From Trichobilharzia regenti (Eukaryota > Platyhelminthes > Trematoda > Strigeidida > Schistosomatidae), in the NCBI GenBank assembly GCA_944472135.2, contig OX235263.1, positions 4,943,517-5,007,516 on the forward strand: 64,000 nucleotides of DNA, given 5' to 3'. Every line of letters begins with the position of its first letter. Position 1 is the first letter of the stretch. The notes under the pieces were generated by a model. That model made no database searches. It was not told the DNA's origin and saw only the letters and a program-made list of their open reading frames with translations. The position numbers and the translations under genes were made by a program. Below are positions 30,396 to 43,970 of the stretch, in pieces.

Positions 30396-31121
30396 GATGA
30401 TGTTTTGCTACAAGTTACTGAATGGTTTACCAGGTCGCCTTGTATCCCGACGGCTATGGGTTCAGACTATGGTGGAGAAGTGCGCCTGAAGAGTTCAAAA
30501 TTAGGACGAAACGGCAGTCTAGCATCAATTGGAGACAATATAATCAATCAACGCGTTGAGTGATCTAGTAGAAAACAATTTGGAGGTTGAAACAACGTGT
30601 CATGAGTTCGCGTCTCACTGGGAACACCGTTCCCCACTGGAAACGCAGATATCTCCAGTTGACGAGTCCGAATTGAGACGGAATGAGCAGCCTAGATTCG
30701 ACTGTCGGTCACTAGTCAACAAAGTTTTTCAAGTTTAATTCTCAGACATCCTGAAAGCATCTACACTAAGTCAACAGATGCTGAACATTTCAATCCAATC
30801 ATCTAACGGGAAAATCGAATATGAATTCCATATTAGTTTGCTTATTAGATATATCACACAGCGAGTTAAACCGTATTATTCACTATTGAAATGAATTTTT
30901 GATTTTCCCGTCGATTGATTGGACCGAAGTGCTCGGTCTCAGGTTGACATCTCTGTCGGCTTCTTGTGCAGATGCTTCGACGATGTCTGGGCATTTGATT
31001 TGTATACAATTGGTGGATGGTGGCTAGCAGTGGAATCCAGAATGCGCATTTCGTCCTATTTGGGACTCGTCAGCTGGATGTACCTGCATTTCTCAGCATT
31101 ATTTACTGGATGACGTTTTGA
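30396..31121. mobile_element. Smalpha-like SINE cluster, copy 2
   Basis: Two plus-strand pieces (30,396-30,766) followed by one minus-strand element (30,846-31,121), as in copy 1. Confidence 0.65.
31035..31079 (-). ncRNA. Smalpha-type hammerhead, copy 2 (core and helix II intact)
   Basis: AUCCAG/CUGGAU helix I, CUGACGAG, UCC paired with GGA across CAAAUA, CGAAA, UGCGCA helix III, AUU triplet. All conserved core positions are present. Confidence 0.72.
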
Positions 31122-32324
31122 ACAAAATCTATTGCTCATAATCATATCAGTTATAATCACACGACTTCGGAACTACAGTTTTATAGTTTCCTTTGTGCTC
31201 TCCTATTTGTCGTCGTTGAGGTAGTATAATTCTCCAGATATCTAACTGGACAGGTGTTCAATCATTCCTATTACTTGTATTTGTAGTTGATTCGATAAAC
31301 AAAGCTTCCGTTATCAATCTCTCCTGCCACAATACTGGCACATTAGATTTTAAAACTGTCATCTTATCCCATCCGTCCTATTGTATGTTTGTGTGTTATT
31401 GCATGTGGTGAGTGCTATAACTGAACTGTTCTCCAGATTTCTTATCTTATTCGAGTCAACGAATCTAGATTTTGCTGCTGGGTTTTTCTGTTCGGCTAGT
31501 CTGACTGCCCCTGTTTTACTAGTGTGACCTATGTTTTTGACCTGACGATTATTGCAGGTAGGGTATTAGATAAACTAAATTCTTTTGTCTTATTGGCTCC
31601 ACAAGGTAAATGTGCGCAAGACACACCAACAATGAGGAATCCAAATCATCAGTAGTGATTCGATACAAGGAAGGAACCTCGGAAATCACCTTACGCAGAA
31701 TTCTCAACAAGGCTGGAATAAAAGTGGCTGGCATTCAAACCAACCACAAACTCAATTAGAAACTAGCTTTGTCGGTTAAAGGATCAATCCTTTAAAGCCA
31801 ACTAAACAAAACAATTTCGTTTATCTAATACCCTACCTGCAATGATTGTCAGATCAAATACATAGGTCAAACCAGTAGAACAGGGGCAGTGAGTCAGAAT
31901 AGCCGAGCATAAATACCTAGCCACAAAATCTAGATTAGTTGACCTGAATAAAGTAAAAAATCTAGAGAATATTTCATCTAGAGCACTCACTACATACAAT
32001 TACACACAACACAGCCACACAATGGGATGGGATAGAATGACAATTCTAAAATCTAATGTCACAGAAGTGTGGAGAGAGAGACTGATAACAGAAGTCTTGT
32101 TTATCGAATCAACTGAGAGAGAATACGTGTAATAGAAATGATTCAACACCTGTTCAGTTAGATATCTGGAAAATTCTACTCCCCCTACGACAACAAATAG
32201 GAGAGAACAAAGAAGACTATAAACTGAAGTTTCGAAGTTGTGTGATTACAATTGATGGTATGATTATGGACAATAATGAATTGTGTTCGAAACTGTGTCA
32301 TCCAGTAAACAGTAATACTGTTTC
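31101..32324. repeat. Inverted pair of PLE-4 endonucleases, copy 2
   Basis: Counterpart of 20,055-21,275; the right arm ends in a slightly longer cagtaaacagtaatact. Confidence 0.8.
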
Positions 32325-32333
32325 AATGACTGT

Positions 32334-32659
32334 GTGATACATCTAATAAACAAACTAATATGGAATTACTTACTACCACAGTGTCTAAGTTTTACACATA
32401 TATTAATCTGAATTTAACAATAACTAACAACTTTTTCACAAGAGATGACTCTCTTGGCCTAATTCATCTAGTGAATAACTCTCTGACGCTTGAAACAAGG
32501 ATTACTCAGGTCAAGCCTCAACTGGAATGCAGGTTAATCCAGTGGACCAGTCCCAAAGAATAGGAAATGCACGCGATGAATTTTTTACAGCCACTCACCA
32601 TCCACCCAGTTACAATAGGTGACTTTGAATGTTTTATTTTCAGTGCATATATTGTAACC
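32334..32659 (+). mobile_element. Smalpha-like SINE after PLE-4, copy 2
   Basis: Counterpart of 21,285-21,610. Confidence 0.62.
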
Positions 32660-32923
32660 CACCGAAATATATATTTGCACGAATTAACTGATCAAGACTT
32701 TTCAAAAGTATAAAACTCATGATGATAAAGTGGAATGCACAAGCTGACTCTAATGATATTTTAAATGATTTCTACTGAGATTGGTCAGCGATTGCTGCCG
32801 CTAATTCTGATAATTTTCTTGTAAAAGGGCTAATTAGTATTCTGGAATCTGTAAGGAAACATCTATGCATCAACTTATTACGTAGCACTTTCCAGTTCTC
32901 AAGAATTAGTTTGTAGTGTTAGT

Positions 32924-33294
32924 GTTGATTAAGGGTTCAATTACTGATGGATATCAGATGAAGAACCATTGAAAACGAGGGACTACTGCACAACCGTTTC
33001 ATGCTTGATTGGAAATCATCGGTAAACGTGCCCACTGAGTTTTGAGCTGAGAACCTTCCGGCTACAAAGCAAGCTAGCTCGTATAACATTCAGCCACCAG
33101 GACTCGATTTAATGGCTAGCGTACTAATTCCAACTTCTACCGATTTATGATTTTAGCGCGCCCACCAACCAGTGTCATTGCTGGGAACTTCATTCTCTCA
33201 TTCTCGACTAGATGGAACCTACTGGTCATTATTTCTCACTAGAATTCCAGACAAATTTGTTCTGTAGCCAGTAGCTAGCGAGCATCTGATTAAC
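32924..33294 (-). mobile_element. tRNA-derived SINE, copy 2
   Basis: Counterpart of 21,875-22,245. Confidence 0.7.
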
Positions 33295-34593
33295 TTTCAC
33301 CGATTTGACGATCCCATTCAAGACAAGAATGTTACTAACAGAAGCATGCTATCTTTCGACAATGAATCATTTTTCACCAATATCCCACTAAAGGAAACTA
33401 TATGTTATATATGTAAATATATAGATTGTAACCAGTCCAACACTGGAATACCAAGGATGCAATAAGGAAGATTTGTAGCTCAGGCAGATGATTTGCTGCA
33501 CTAATAGCGTTCCAACTCAATACTCAAATATATGAGCAAATAAAGGGAACACCAATGGGATCATCGCCCATTTCAGGATTAATAGCTGAAGCCGACATGC
33601 AAAGATTAGAATTATTAGCTCTACCTATAATTAAACCAAAAGTCAGAAAAGTTACGTTACGTTGGCAATACATTTGTAATAATTAAGAGAACTGATTTAG
33701 AATATACCCATAAATTAATAAACAACATATTTGAAGACATCAAATTCACCACGTGAGAAGAAGAATTAGATAACAAAATCCCATTTCTAGATGTGCTAAT
33801 CAGGAGAACCAACACAGGAAATTTAGAAATACAAGAATAACGAAAATCAAGTATATAAAAAATCAATGCACACAGATCAAATACTCAACTATACTAGTAG
33901 CAATAATCCAATTACTCACTCACGAAAGAAACTGTGTGCAGACATTGTTTACAAGAGAGTTCAAACACACTGTAGCAGTCCAGAGTTGAAAACAATGGAG
34001 GAAAACCACCTACAAACGGTCTTCAAAAAAAATGGATATCCCCAGAATTTCATCAAAATTGTTTAAAAACCAGTCACAACACGAACAAGGAACCATTATC
34101 AAAGACCACAAGAAAATTCATCTTACCATAGATGAGAAATATCGCTGAAATAAAAGCTAGAATATTGAAACAGTTTGATATAGATATAGCACACAAGTCA
34201 GTCAAATTACTGAATTCGCTATTATGCAAACTGCAAGACCCGATAGAAAGAGGAGATAAAATTAATGACATTCACAAAATAAATAATTGTATGAACTGTA
34301 ACGGACATTACATCGGCCAATGTGGGTGTCCTCTTCGAATCAGAATCCAGGAACACAAATCAACTGTGAAAAGACACGATATACATTCTTTCATATCAGT
34401 GCATATAGACAATTATGGACATCAGTTTAATGATTGGGATAATGTCGAAATCTTAGACAGAGGAGACACGAAAAGTGCAGTCGGGGAATTCCTAGAAGCC
34501 TGGTACTTAAACGAATATGCAATCAACAAACACGTTAATATAGACGAAATATACCAACTAATAAAACGTAAATCATGTGACGAGAAAGTTTAA
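33294..34593 (+). pseudogene. PLE-5 RT and GIY-YIG endonuclease, copy 2 (EN frame open)
   Basis: The EN frame 34,132-34,593 is open over 153 codons as in copy 1, with a few replacements (HYIGQCGCPLRI in place of HYIGQSGRPLRI). The RT keeps GTPMGSSPISG (M where copy 1 has I) but has the same stops elsewhere. Confidence 0.86.
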
Positions 34594-34748
34594 AATCCAA
34601 GCCAATAGAAAATGATCAATACAGATGTAAAGATGGTTACCGGGAGACGCAGTTCTATCACTCACGACAAAAAATTTAAATCATTTCACTTTGTCCAGTA
34701 AGGCGATGTTGTCCAGTAGGGGGACGACGAAAGCTCCGTAACTAAACC

Positions 34749-35355
34749 AACCAGCTCAGAGGACACTATTAATCGCATGCCAAGGAGATGTTTGAAAGAA
34801 TTGATGCTCAGGTGAACTCCCACTTTCTTATCTTCAATGACACCATTTGCAAACAAAAGGATAGTATTGCAATGAGATCTACCCATGGTACATTAGTAGC
34901 AAACTGACTCACGATTGGCCTCAAAAACGGTCTATTAATGTCGACCATTGACATTTTACAACCACATAAAATTTTCGTAGATGACATTTTCATGATTTGC
35001 GACAATCTTAATGACCCCAACAAATTGTCACAAGTACTTAACAGGTGCTGTTTGGCAACAAAACTCACTTTTGAAAGGGGGAAACAAATCTAAAATTCCA
35101 TTTCTTACTGTGAAACTTACAACAGTATTCGACGGAACCTTGTGAAAGTTGGTCTACACAGAAATCCACTTGGAACGGTTAACTAAAAAATTTCTACAGT
35201 AGGGTGTCTGTTGAGTGAAAACGAAATTCAAAATTTAATCCTTTGCTACTCATACCCATCGCATCTATAGTCCTGGAAGTAGAACTATGCCTTCTGAAAG
35301 AAATCTGCGTCCGAAATGGATACTTACCATGATTAATCGAGAAGAATATCAAGAT
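34749..35355 (+). mobile_element. PLE-6 RT fragment, copy 2
   Basis: Counterpart of 23,700-24,305; after TFERG a change (gggggaaacaaatctaa) introduces a stop. Confidence 0.8.
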
Positions 35356-35944
35356 GACACGGAATAGACAATACTTACATTTTAATAATTTTTGTCCACA
35401 TAGCTAGCTACAAACGAGGATTAGTCAAGACTCTGTACTATAGAGTGAGGAGAATATGCTCTGCAGAGAAACTAGAGGAAGAATTTACGAATCTCAAAAA
35501 GGTGCTGAAAAACAACGGTTATCCTCAAACATTCATTAACCAATATGGAAGATATGAAGGCTCAAATACCAAACAAATCACAGTGGTGAAAAAAGCCTGT
35601 CTTCATTCAACTAGATTTTAAAAAGGTGAAGACATTGCAGAAATGGTCAACAGAAGACTGAGAATGTCACTAGCCACAGCCTATCCTGTAGCTAAGTTGG
35701 TTCCCGTCCATCAAACAACACGCTCTTTGGTGCAGTCAAAAAACGATAGACACCCTTCTCATGTTAACTCCAACTGTGTATACAAATTTACGTGTATCTG
35801 CGGGAGCAGTTGCATTTGGAAGAACAGAAAGAAGGGCACACCTCCGATTTTCTGAACATGTACCGAAAAGCCTACGCCTCAAAGGAACAAACTCTTATAT
35901 TGGCGCTATTACCAGACATCTCCTCGACACGGCTCATGAGTTTT
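35356..35944 (+). mobile_element. PLE-1 linker and GIY-YIG, copy 3
   Basis: The stop after NLK is absent here (NLKKVLKNNGYP), and two extra bases give a frame that reads VVKKACLHSTRF, so this copy looks less decayed at this point than copies 1 and 2. Confidence 0.85.
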
Positions 35945-36713
35945 GTAATAAAGACGACAGATGCGTAAGATGCAGAGTGACTAGTAAATTAGGTAGGAAT
36001 GCAGTGAGTTCAACTAAAACCAGAGAAACAAAAGACAAGCAAAACTGCAGATTATAAAAGGGGATGAACTTAAAGATTACGTAATCAAATGAAAGGGAGA
36101 ATAAAGACATTCAGTTACCAGGGCAAGGAAAGACTGATAACTGAACATAGAAATCTGGTTTCAAGCTTTTGATAGAGATTGCTTGGGCAAACTTGAGAAG
36201 AATGCAGCTCCTCTGTCTATTGATAATTTTAAAAGATTTCTCGATTTCCACCTCATCACCCGTGTTGTGGATATGTCTGGTAATCGCGCTACTATAAGAG
36301 TTTGTTCTCTAGAGACGTAGGCTTTCCGGGAAATAATAGCGCTATTACCAGACATCTCCTCAACACGGATCATGAAGTGGAAATCGGGAATCCTTTAAAA
36401 TTATCAGTAGACAAATAGGCAGATTTCTCCTCAAGTTTCCCGAAGCAATATCTTTCAAACTCCTGAAACCAGATTTATGTGTTGAAGAAAGAAGCAGTTA
36501 TTAGTCTCTCCTTGCACTGGTAACTGGATGTCTTTATTCTCTCTCTCTCTCATCTGATTACGTAATTTTTGTCTTTAACTACACACCATTTGATAATCCG
36601 TAATTTTGCTTGCCTCTTGTTTCTATGATTTGAGTTGAACTCAGTATATTGTTACCTAATTTATTAGTCACTCTGCATCTTAGGCAACTTTCGTCTTTAT
36701 TACCTAACTCCTT
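35945..36713. repeat. Inverted pair of PLE-1 3' ends, copy 3
   Basis: Counterpart of 13,804-14,573. Confidence 0.8.
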
Positions 36714-36895
36714 TACCATTATATGCATACATTCATTTTGTTTAAACTTGAACAACCTGTGTGAATACTATGTAAGCGGAATTTTTTGAGCACTGTTTAC
36801 TAATTCTGGAACTTTCTGTCAACTGACATCATGAAAACAATTTGCAATACGTTAAAACTTTTCTGTACGTGAACCCCATAATTAATTTAGGCTGT

Positions 36896-36959
36896 AAGCG
36901 GCAGCTGATGAGGTGCCAACGAAATAAACAATGATGGTACTGTATTATTCTGCTTGCTT
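36896..36959 (+). ncRNA. Hammerhead ribozyme motif in PLE-1 tail, copy 3
   Basis: Identical in core and helices to copy 1. Confidence 0.68.
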
Positions 36960-37190
36960 TATTCAATAAAATATTAATAAAAATAACGGTTAATAAGTAA
37001 AGCATATCACCATGGAAGGTTCAGAGTGACAACCATTTCCTTTCGTGCACACAGACTTGGTTTTTAAGCTCTTATTGTACTAGCCTCAGCAACAGCAAGA
37101 GCCTTCCTCAAGTCACATTCGGCTTTTAAAAGAGAAGTGAATGGAAGATTTCTTGCCTTAAGGTGATTATTCATCTAAAAGAGAAATTGA

Positions 37191-37215
37191 CTGCTCAAAA
37201 CGGCGTTTTGAGCAG
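37191..37215. other. Perfect 11-bp hairpin, copy 3
   Basis: CTGCTCAAAAC and its complement around a GGC loop. Copies 1 and 2 have a mismatch at 15,051-15,075 and 26,139-26,163; copy 4 is perfect at 48,238-48,262. Not followed by a T-run; function unknown. Confidence 0.6.
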
Positions 37216-37334
37216 AACAGTTTGAAGTATTCGTTGACCTATCTAATCAAGTAATTTTGCAGTTTTAGAAGTCTGAACTATTAATGACAAATTAAAAAGT
37301 CAAATTGCTCACATTGCTGCCGAGTCAAGTACAC

Positions 37335-39264
37335 AAAAGGTTTTCAATAGAGAAAGAAAGACCATATTTGTAGTATAAAACGTTATCATTCTATTTCACA
37401 GGTTCTCATCAGCTAACTTCAAATTACCTGAAATTACAATGGTTATAAATAATAACATTTAATACTTCATTGGTTAAAAGGTAATAGAGAAAACATCATC
37501 AGGTGAACGCATCCGGAATATAAGTATTACAATTTATAGTTTAAGTTACCATCAATTTATATACTATCAAACTATGAAAAAAGAAAAAGGGGTGGAGGGT
37601 GAGAGAAGACAGAAAACAGAAAAATCTAATAAACAGTGTCAACATGGCAACTCAAGTCGATCACGTTGATACATCAAATAAACTCATGGTGTCATATTAC
37701 GTGACTGCCTTATTTACAAATGTACCAGTGATGGAAACAATAGATATCATTTGTAAACAAACAGATCTATTGCCATTACCGGAGACAGAGATGAAACGAC
37801 TACTAATTCTTTGCACAAAAGACATCTAATTTAGATTTAATAACCAATTCTAGCGACAAATTGACGGGGTCGCCATGGGTTCACCTCTAGGACCCATTTT
37901 AACAGGCTGTCTTTAACAGACGCGACTGAGTGACGCCATCAATGAAACAACATACTACCGCCGATACGTCGATTATGCTTTTGTTGTTTGTGACGACGTG
38001 AGTCAGGTATCCGTATCATTTTACCGTCTAAATGAGACCCACCCAAACATTAAATACACCATGGAATACGAACGCAACAATGAGTTCAGTTTCGTGGACC
38101 TAAATGTAAAAAGAAGAAACGATGGAACGGTTGAAACGTCCATCTGCAGAAAAGCAATTTGGACCGGACAATATCTTTACTACAGCAGCTTCTGCCTTAT
38201 GGGCTATAAGTGGGGATTAGTAAGGACACTGTATGACAGGGTCAGAGAGTTATGTTCGACTAACAAGGTAGAAGAAGAATTAGGCTTTGTCAAAATGCCT
38301 TAAGTAAAGCGGGTTTCCAAAAGGATTTATCTTAAAGTATGGCAAAGAAGGAGATGAGAAATAGAAGTATGCAACAGTTGAAAAGAAGAAAGTGTCCATC
38401 TGCCTGCCACACAAAGAAGAAACAGTATCGCAAAAGACAGAAATGAGGATGAAAGGAGCAATAAAATGATGCTTCCCTGCAGCTAAGCTGGTAACGCTAC
38501 ACAGCACTACACTCTCTATTAGCCGAAAAGAAACTGGATAAGTAGCCTGCTAATGTGTTACCTACAACTGCATTTATAAATTCACGTGCACCTGCTGCAG
38601 CATGTACATTGGAAAGAGGGAAAGAAGGGCTTCTATCTGCTTAAAAGGAAGCAGATATTTAGGAAGTGCAATTACCAGACATTCACTATGTGCATACGAG
38701 TCATTTTGTCCAGACTTCCAAATCCTTCAAAATACTAAACATACAAAGGACAGTGAATCTACTACCATTTACTGCTGAAACAATTGCAGTCAAGCACTTC
38801 AGATCAAGCTTATGCACACAGAAAGAGAGTGTATAGTTAATCTCTCACTCCCTTGGTTATCGTATTACTTTTATTACTCTGATTAGTCATACACACTAAT
38901 GAGCTCAGCTCAGTGAGCCAGTTTGATAAACTTTAACCTTCTTTAGTTGCTGTGTAGACATACAAGTCAAAATTGTTTATTAGATTTTTCTGTTTTCTGT
39001 CTTCTCTAACCCCCCTTTTTCTTTTTTCATAGTTTGATAGTATGTATATTGGTATTAACTTAAACTATAAATTGTAATACTTATATTCCACATTGGTCCA
39101 TCTCACAATGTTTTCTTTATTACCTTTCAAACATTGAAGTTTTGTTATTGTCATTCTCTTTTATAACTATTGTAATTTCAGGTAGCTGGCAGTTGGATGA
39201 TAAGAACCTGTGACATGGGATGATGATATCATTATATAATGCAAATCTGGTCTTTCTTTTTCTA
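37335..39264 (+). mobile_element. PLE-2 with terminal inverted repeats, copy 3
   Basis: RT/EN 37,633-38,836. TAC has become TAG in YRQIDG (near 37,853). The following palm segment is open for 101 codons (37,998-38,303) from SQVSVSFYRLNE through FVDLNVKRRNDG to GYKWGLVRTLYDRV. Confidence 0.82.
37366..37424 (-). ncRNA. Hammerhead ribozyme motif in PLE-2 left repeat, copy 3
   Basis: Same fold as copy 1. Confidence 0.66.
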
Positions 39265-39633
39265 CAGACATTTATCAAGGGAATTTTCCAAACTTGTCTA
39301 AAATATCCAGAAAGCGTCAATATTGTGACTAGATCTTTCAGGAAGGACCTTCTAATCAGTTTATTTTGACACAGATGGCTTCAAATACATGTTATGTTTC
39401 ATATCAGAGAGAAATTACGATTTTCAGATGTTGGAATCTGAGGATTTCACTAATTTCAAGTTGATCCACATCCCTGAATGAGTCAACACCTGAAAATTAA
39501 ACTTTCCAGTGCGTACTAGCAGCTAACTGCGGGATGAAGTCTTCTGAATCTCTCCATTATGGATAGCACTAGGTAGCACAAAAAAGACCTAAATGATGGA
39601 ATAAAACAGATAGAAGAATAACTGTTTGGTGTT

Positions 39634-40270
39634 ACATAACTATCCTATAAAATTTGATTACGAAGATCAGTACAGGCCGAAAGCGAAATAAGAATAATTG
39701 TGAAACTAGTAATGATGACATAAATAAGAGAGAATATAAGTCGTCCACTGTTATACCATATAAGGAGGAGACATCTTAGAGCCTACATAGGATTCTCCAT
39801 AAAACACGAATTATGGTGGTATTCAAACACACAAACTCACCCAGGGACAAGCTCTGTAGACTAAGGGACCCGGTGGACCCAATAAGGCAAAATAATATAA
39901 TTTACAAAATACCTTGCAATGACTGCGTGGTGAACTATATAGGTCAAACTAGTGGATCCAGGGCAATCAAATTGTCGTAACATAAGAATTTAGCTAAGGT
40001 AAGAATGGTTGACCCAGAGAAGATAATTAATTTAGAAAAAACCACAGCAATTGCAATGCATGCATTAACACACAATCACACACAATAAGCTGGTGGGATA
40101 GAGTTAAAACTCTAAGAAGTAATCTAGGCAGATACACAGAGAGGTTGATTACTGAATCCTGCCTAGTTCATCGAGTCTACCTATACCCATCTCGACATAT
40201 GCAACAGAAATGACTCAATGCAAATCCCAGAAATATGGAAGATATTACTACCACCAGTCAGTCAAATCAG
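39634..40270 (+). mobile_element. PLE-3 linker and GIY-YIG, copy 3
   Basis: Counterpart of 17,540-18,175, with an extra stop (TGAG to TTAG near 39,777) that shortens the linker frame. Confidence 0.8.
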
Positions 40271-40582
40271 AAGAGGACAATAAATAATCTCAAAATTTTA
40301 TTTCGATTCAATTCACGAACATCATAACATTCTAACAAGTTACTTATTTCGACGACAAAAACACTCGTCTTATTTCCCATCTGATTGTAATTGATCAATA
40401 ACACTCATTTTATTATTTCTGAATGTACATTATCCCATAGTGATTTTTATTCAAATGTCTAATCATCAATTTCACTCATGTGTATAAATGAAGGGAAAAA
40501 GCTGTGTGAATGAGTAACTTGATATGATTTTGGGCAATAGACTGTGCTCGAAACGTTATCATCAGTTAATGTTACTGTATAA

Positions 40583-40943
40583 TACTACACTGTGTGATTT
40601 ATCAAAATAAAATCTTATCTATAATAGAATTATACTCTACCACAGTTCCCAAGTTTTATACTTATATCAGTAATACTTCTGAAGTTCTATTGGTAATTCG
40701 TAACCAGCCACGTCAGATTTGAGTACAGATAGGAACAAGTGACACCGGCTGATGTCTGTACTGTATTTACCATGAATTGGAAGAATTTGGGATTCACAGG
40801 CAATTTGTTTCCATCCCACAAGAGCTGAATAATCATCAACCAGCTCACCATGTAATCTGAATTCCTGGATATAATCCTTGCTGCGCAAATTACTGAAAAG
40901 TTCAAAATTAGGCTGAAACAACTATCTAGTACCTACCTTCTGG
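40583..40943 (+). mobile_element. Degraded Smalpha-like element after PLE-3, copy 3
   Basis: Counterpart of 18,490-18,850. Confidence 0.45.
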
Positions 40944-41442
40944 TTTCAAGATGACTGTCTAACTGAAGTCGTTTCATACGCGTGAGTAAAAAGCACCTAC
41001 TTTGAGCAACCCTCTACATGTTCATTATGCTCTAATCATTCTTCTTCATTCAATGTGATATTATTGTTTATGCAAGATAATGGTTGATTTGTCATAAACA
41101 CAACACAGAATGGTTAAACTGTCTCTATTTTGTATAATTTTATAGGAGGTAGTTTGGAATATAGCTTTATTCTATGAATGAATATGTTAAACCATGCAAA
41201 AAAGACAATCCTGTAGTTATACAATAACATATAAGTATATGAATATGTTAAGTAGACCAGGGAAATACGCCTTATCAAGCATAAAGTATAAAACAACTAT
41301 GACTGTATTACCAATGAAGATAAATTATTTCTGGTTACTTGGTTAAAAAGAAAGTGTATTCACATGTATATGTGAGTAATTATGTTAGACAGAAATGTTT
41401 GGTCTTTCTTGTTAACATGCAGGCTCCCTGGACAAAAGCTTC

Positions 41443-42168
41443 GATGATGTTTTGCTACAAGTTACTGAATGGTTTACCAGGTCGCCTTGTATCCCGACGG
41501 CTATGGGTTCAGACTATGGTGGAGAAGTGCGCCTGAAGAGTTCAAAATTAGGACGAAACGGCAGTCTAGCATCAATTGGAGACAATATAATCAATCAACG
41601 CGTTGAGCGGTCTAGTAGAAAACAATTTGGAGGTTGAAACAACGTGTCATGAATTCGCATCTCACTGGGAACACCGTTCCCCACTGGAAACGCAGATATC
41701 TCCAGTTGACGAGTTCGAATTGAGACGGAATGAGCAGCCTAGATTCGACTGTCGGTCACTAGTCAACAAAGTTTTTCAAGTTTAATTCTCAGACATCCTG
41801 AAAGCATCTACACTAAGTCAACAGATGCTGAACATTTCAATCCAATCATCTAACGGGAAAATCGAATATGAATTCCATATTAGTTTGCTTATTAGATATA
41901 TCACACAGCGAGTTAAACCGTATTATTCACTATTGAAATGAATTTTTGATTTTCCCGTCGATTGATTGGACCGAAGTGCTCGGTCTCAGGTTGACATCTC
42001 TGTCGGCTTCTTGTGCAGATGCTTCGACGATGTCTGGGCATTTGATTTGTATACAATTGGTGGATGGTGGCTAGCAGTGGAATCCAGAATGCGCATTTCG
42101 TCCTATTTGGGACTCGTCAGCTGGATGTACCTGCATTTCTCAGCATTATTTACTGGATGACGTTTTGA
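41443..42168. mobile_element. Smalpha-like SINE cluster, copy 3
   Basis: Two plus-strand pieces and a minus-strand element as in copy 1. Confidence 0.65.
42082..42126 (-). ncRNA. Smalpha-type hammerhead, copy 3 (intact core)
   Basis: Same as copy 2: CUGACGAG, UCC/GGA helix II, CGAAA, AUU triplet. Confidence 0.72.
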
Positions 42169-43371
42169 ACAAAATCTATTGCTCATAATCATATCAGTTA
42201 TAATCACACGACTTCGGAACTACAGTTTTATAGTTTCCTTTGTGCTCTCCTATTTGTCGTCGTTGAGGTAGTATAATTCTCCAGATATCTAACTGGACAG
42301 GTGTTCAATCATTCCTATTACTTGTATTTGTAGTTGATTCGATAAACAAAGCTTCCGTTATCAATCTCTCCTGCCACACTACTGGCACATTCGATTTTAA
42401 AACTGTCATCTTATCCCATCCGTCCTATTGTATGTTTGTGTGTTATTGCATGTGGTGAGTGCTATAACTGAACTGTTCTCCAGATTTCTTATCTTATTCG
42501 AGTCAACGAATCTAGATTTTGCTGCTGGGTTTTTATGTTCGGCTAGTCTGACTGCCCCTGTTTTACTAGTGTGACCTATGTTTTTGACCTGACGATTATT
42601 GCAGGTAGGGTATTAGATAAACTAAATTCTTTTGTCTTATTGGCCCCACAAGGTAAATGTGCGCAAGACAGCACCAACAATGAGGAATCCAAATCATCAG
42701 TAGTGATTCCATACAAGGAAGGAACCTCGGAAATCACCTTACACAGAATTCTCAACAAGGCTGGAATAAAAGTGGCTGGCATTCAAACCAACCACAAACT
42801 CAATTAGAAACTAGCTTTGTCGGTTAAAGGATCAATCCTGTAAAGCCAACTAAACAAAACAATTTCGTTTATCTAATACCCTACCTGCAATGATTGTCAG
42901 ATCAAATACATAGGTCAAACCAGTAGAACAGGGGCAGTGAGTCAGACTAGCCGAGCATAAATACCTTGCCACAAAATCTAGATTAGTTGACCTGAATAAA
43001 ATAAGAAATCTAGAGAATATTTCATCTAGAGCACTCACTACATACAATTACACACAACACAGCCACACAATGGGATGGGATAGAATGACAGTTCTAAAAT
43101 CTAATGTCACAGAAGTGTGGAGAGAGAGACTGATAACAGAAGTCTTGTTTATCGAATCAACTGAGAGAGAATACGTGTAATAGAAATGATTCAACACCTG
43201 TTCAGTTAGATATCTGGAAAATTCTACTCCCCCTACGACAACAAATAGGAGAGAACAAAGAAGACTATAAACTGAAGTTTCGAAGTTGTGTGATTACAAT
43301 TGATGGTATGATTATGGACAATAATGAACTGTGTTCGAAACTGTGTCATCCAGTAAACAGTAATACTGTTT
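42148..43371. repeat. Inverted pair of PLE-4 endonucleases, copy 3
   Basis: Here the loop linker is in frame with its upstream arm (78-codon frame 42,571-42,807, KSSVVIPYKEGTSEITLHRI). Confidence 0.8.
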
Positions 43372-43381
43372 CAATGACTGT

Positions 43382-43707
43382 GTGATACATCTAATAAACA
43401 AACTAATATGGAATTACTTACTACCACAGTGTCTACGTTTTACACATATATTAATCTGAATTCAACAATAACTAACAACTTTTTCACAAGAGATGACTCT
43501 CTTGGCCTAATTCATCTAGTGAATAACTCTCTGACGCTTGAAACAAGGATTACTCAGGTCGAGCCTCAACTGGAATGCAGGTTAATCCAGTGGACCAGTC
43601 CCAAAGAATAGGAAATGCACGCGATGAATTTTTTACAGCCACTCACCATCCACCCAGTTACAAAAGGTGACTTTGAATGTTTTATTTTCAGTGCATATAT
43701 TGTAACC
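43382..43707 (+). mobile_element. Smalpha-like SINE after PLE-4, copy 3
   Basis: Counterpart of 21,285-21,610; shares cagttacaaaaggtg with copy 4 against copies 1 and 2. Confidence 0.62.
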
Positions 43708-43970
43708 CACCGAAATATATATTTGCACGAATTAACTGATCAAGACTTTTCAAAAGTATAAAACTCATGATGACAAAGTGGAATGCACAAGCTGACTCTA
43801 ATGATATTTTAAATGATTTCTATTGAGATTGGTCAGCGATTGCTGCCGCTAATTCTGATAATTTTCTTGTAAAAGGGCTAATTAGTATTCTGGAATCTGT
43901 AAGGAAACATCTATGCATCAACTTATTACGTAGCACTTTCCAGTTCTCAAGAATTAGTTTGTAGTGATAG

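Larger units (their letters stand above)
24306..35355 (+). repeat. Array unit, copy 2
   Basis: Its left edge is the rearranged PLE-6/PLE-1 junction at 24,305/24,306. It retains bases in PLE-2 near 26,850 that the other three copies have lost, and it lacks the copy-1 SINE insertion. It shares the 153-codon open PLE-5 endonuclease frame with copy 1. Confidence 0.93.
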
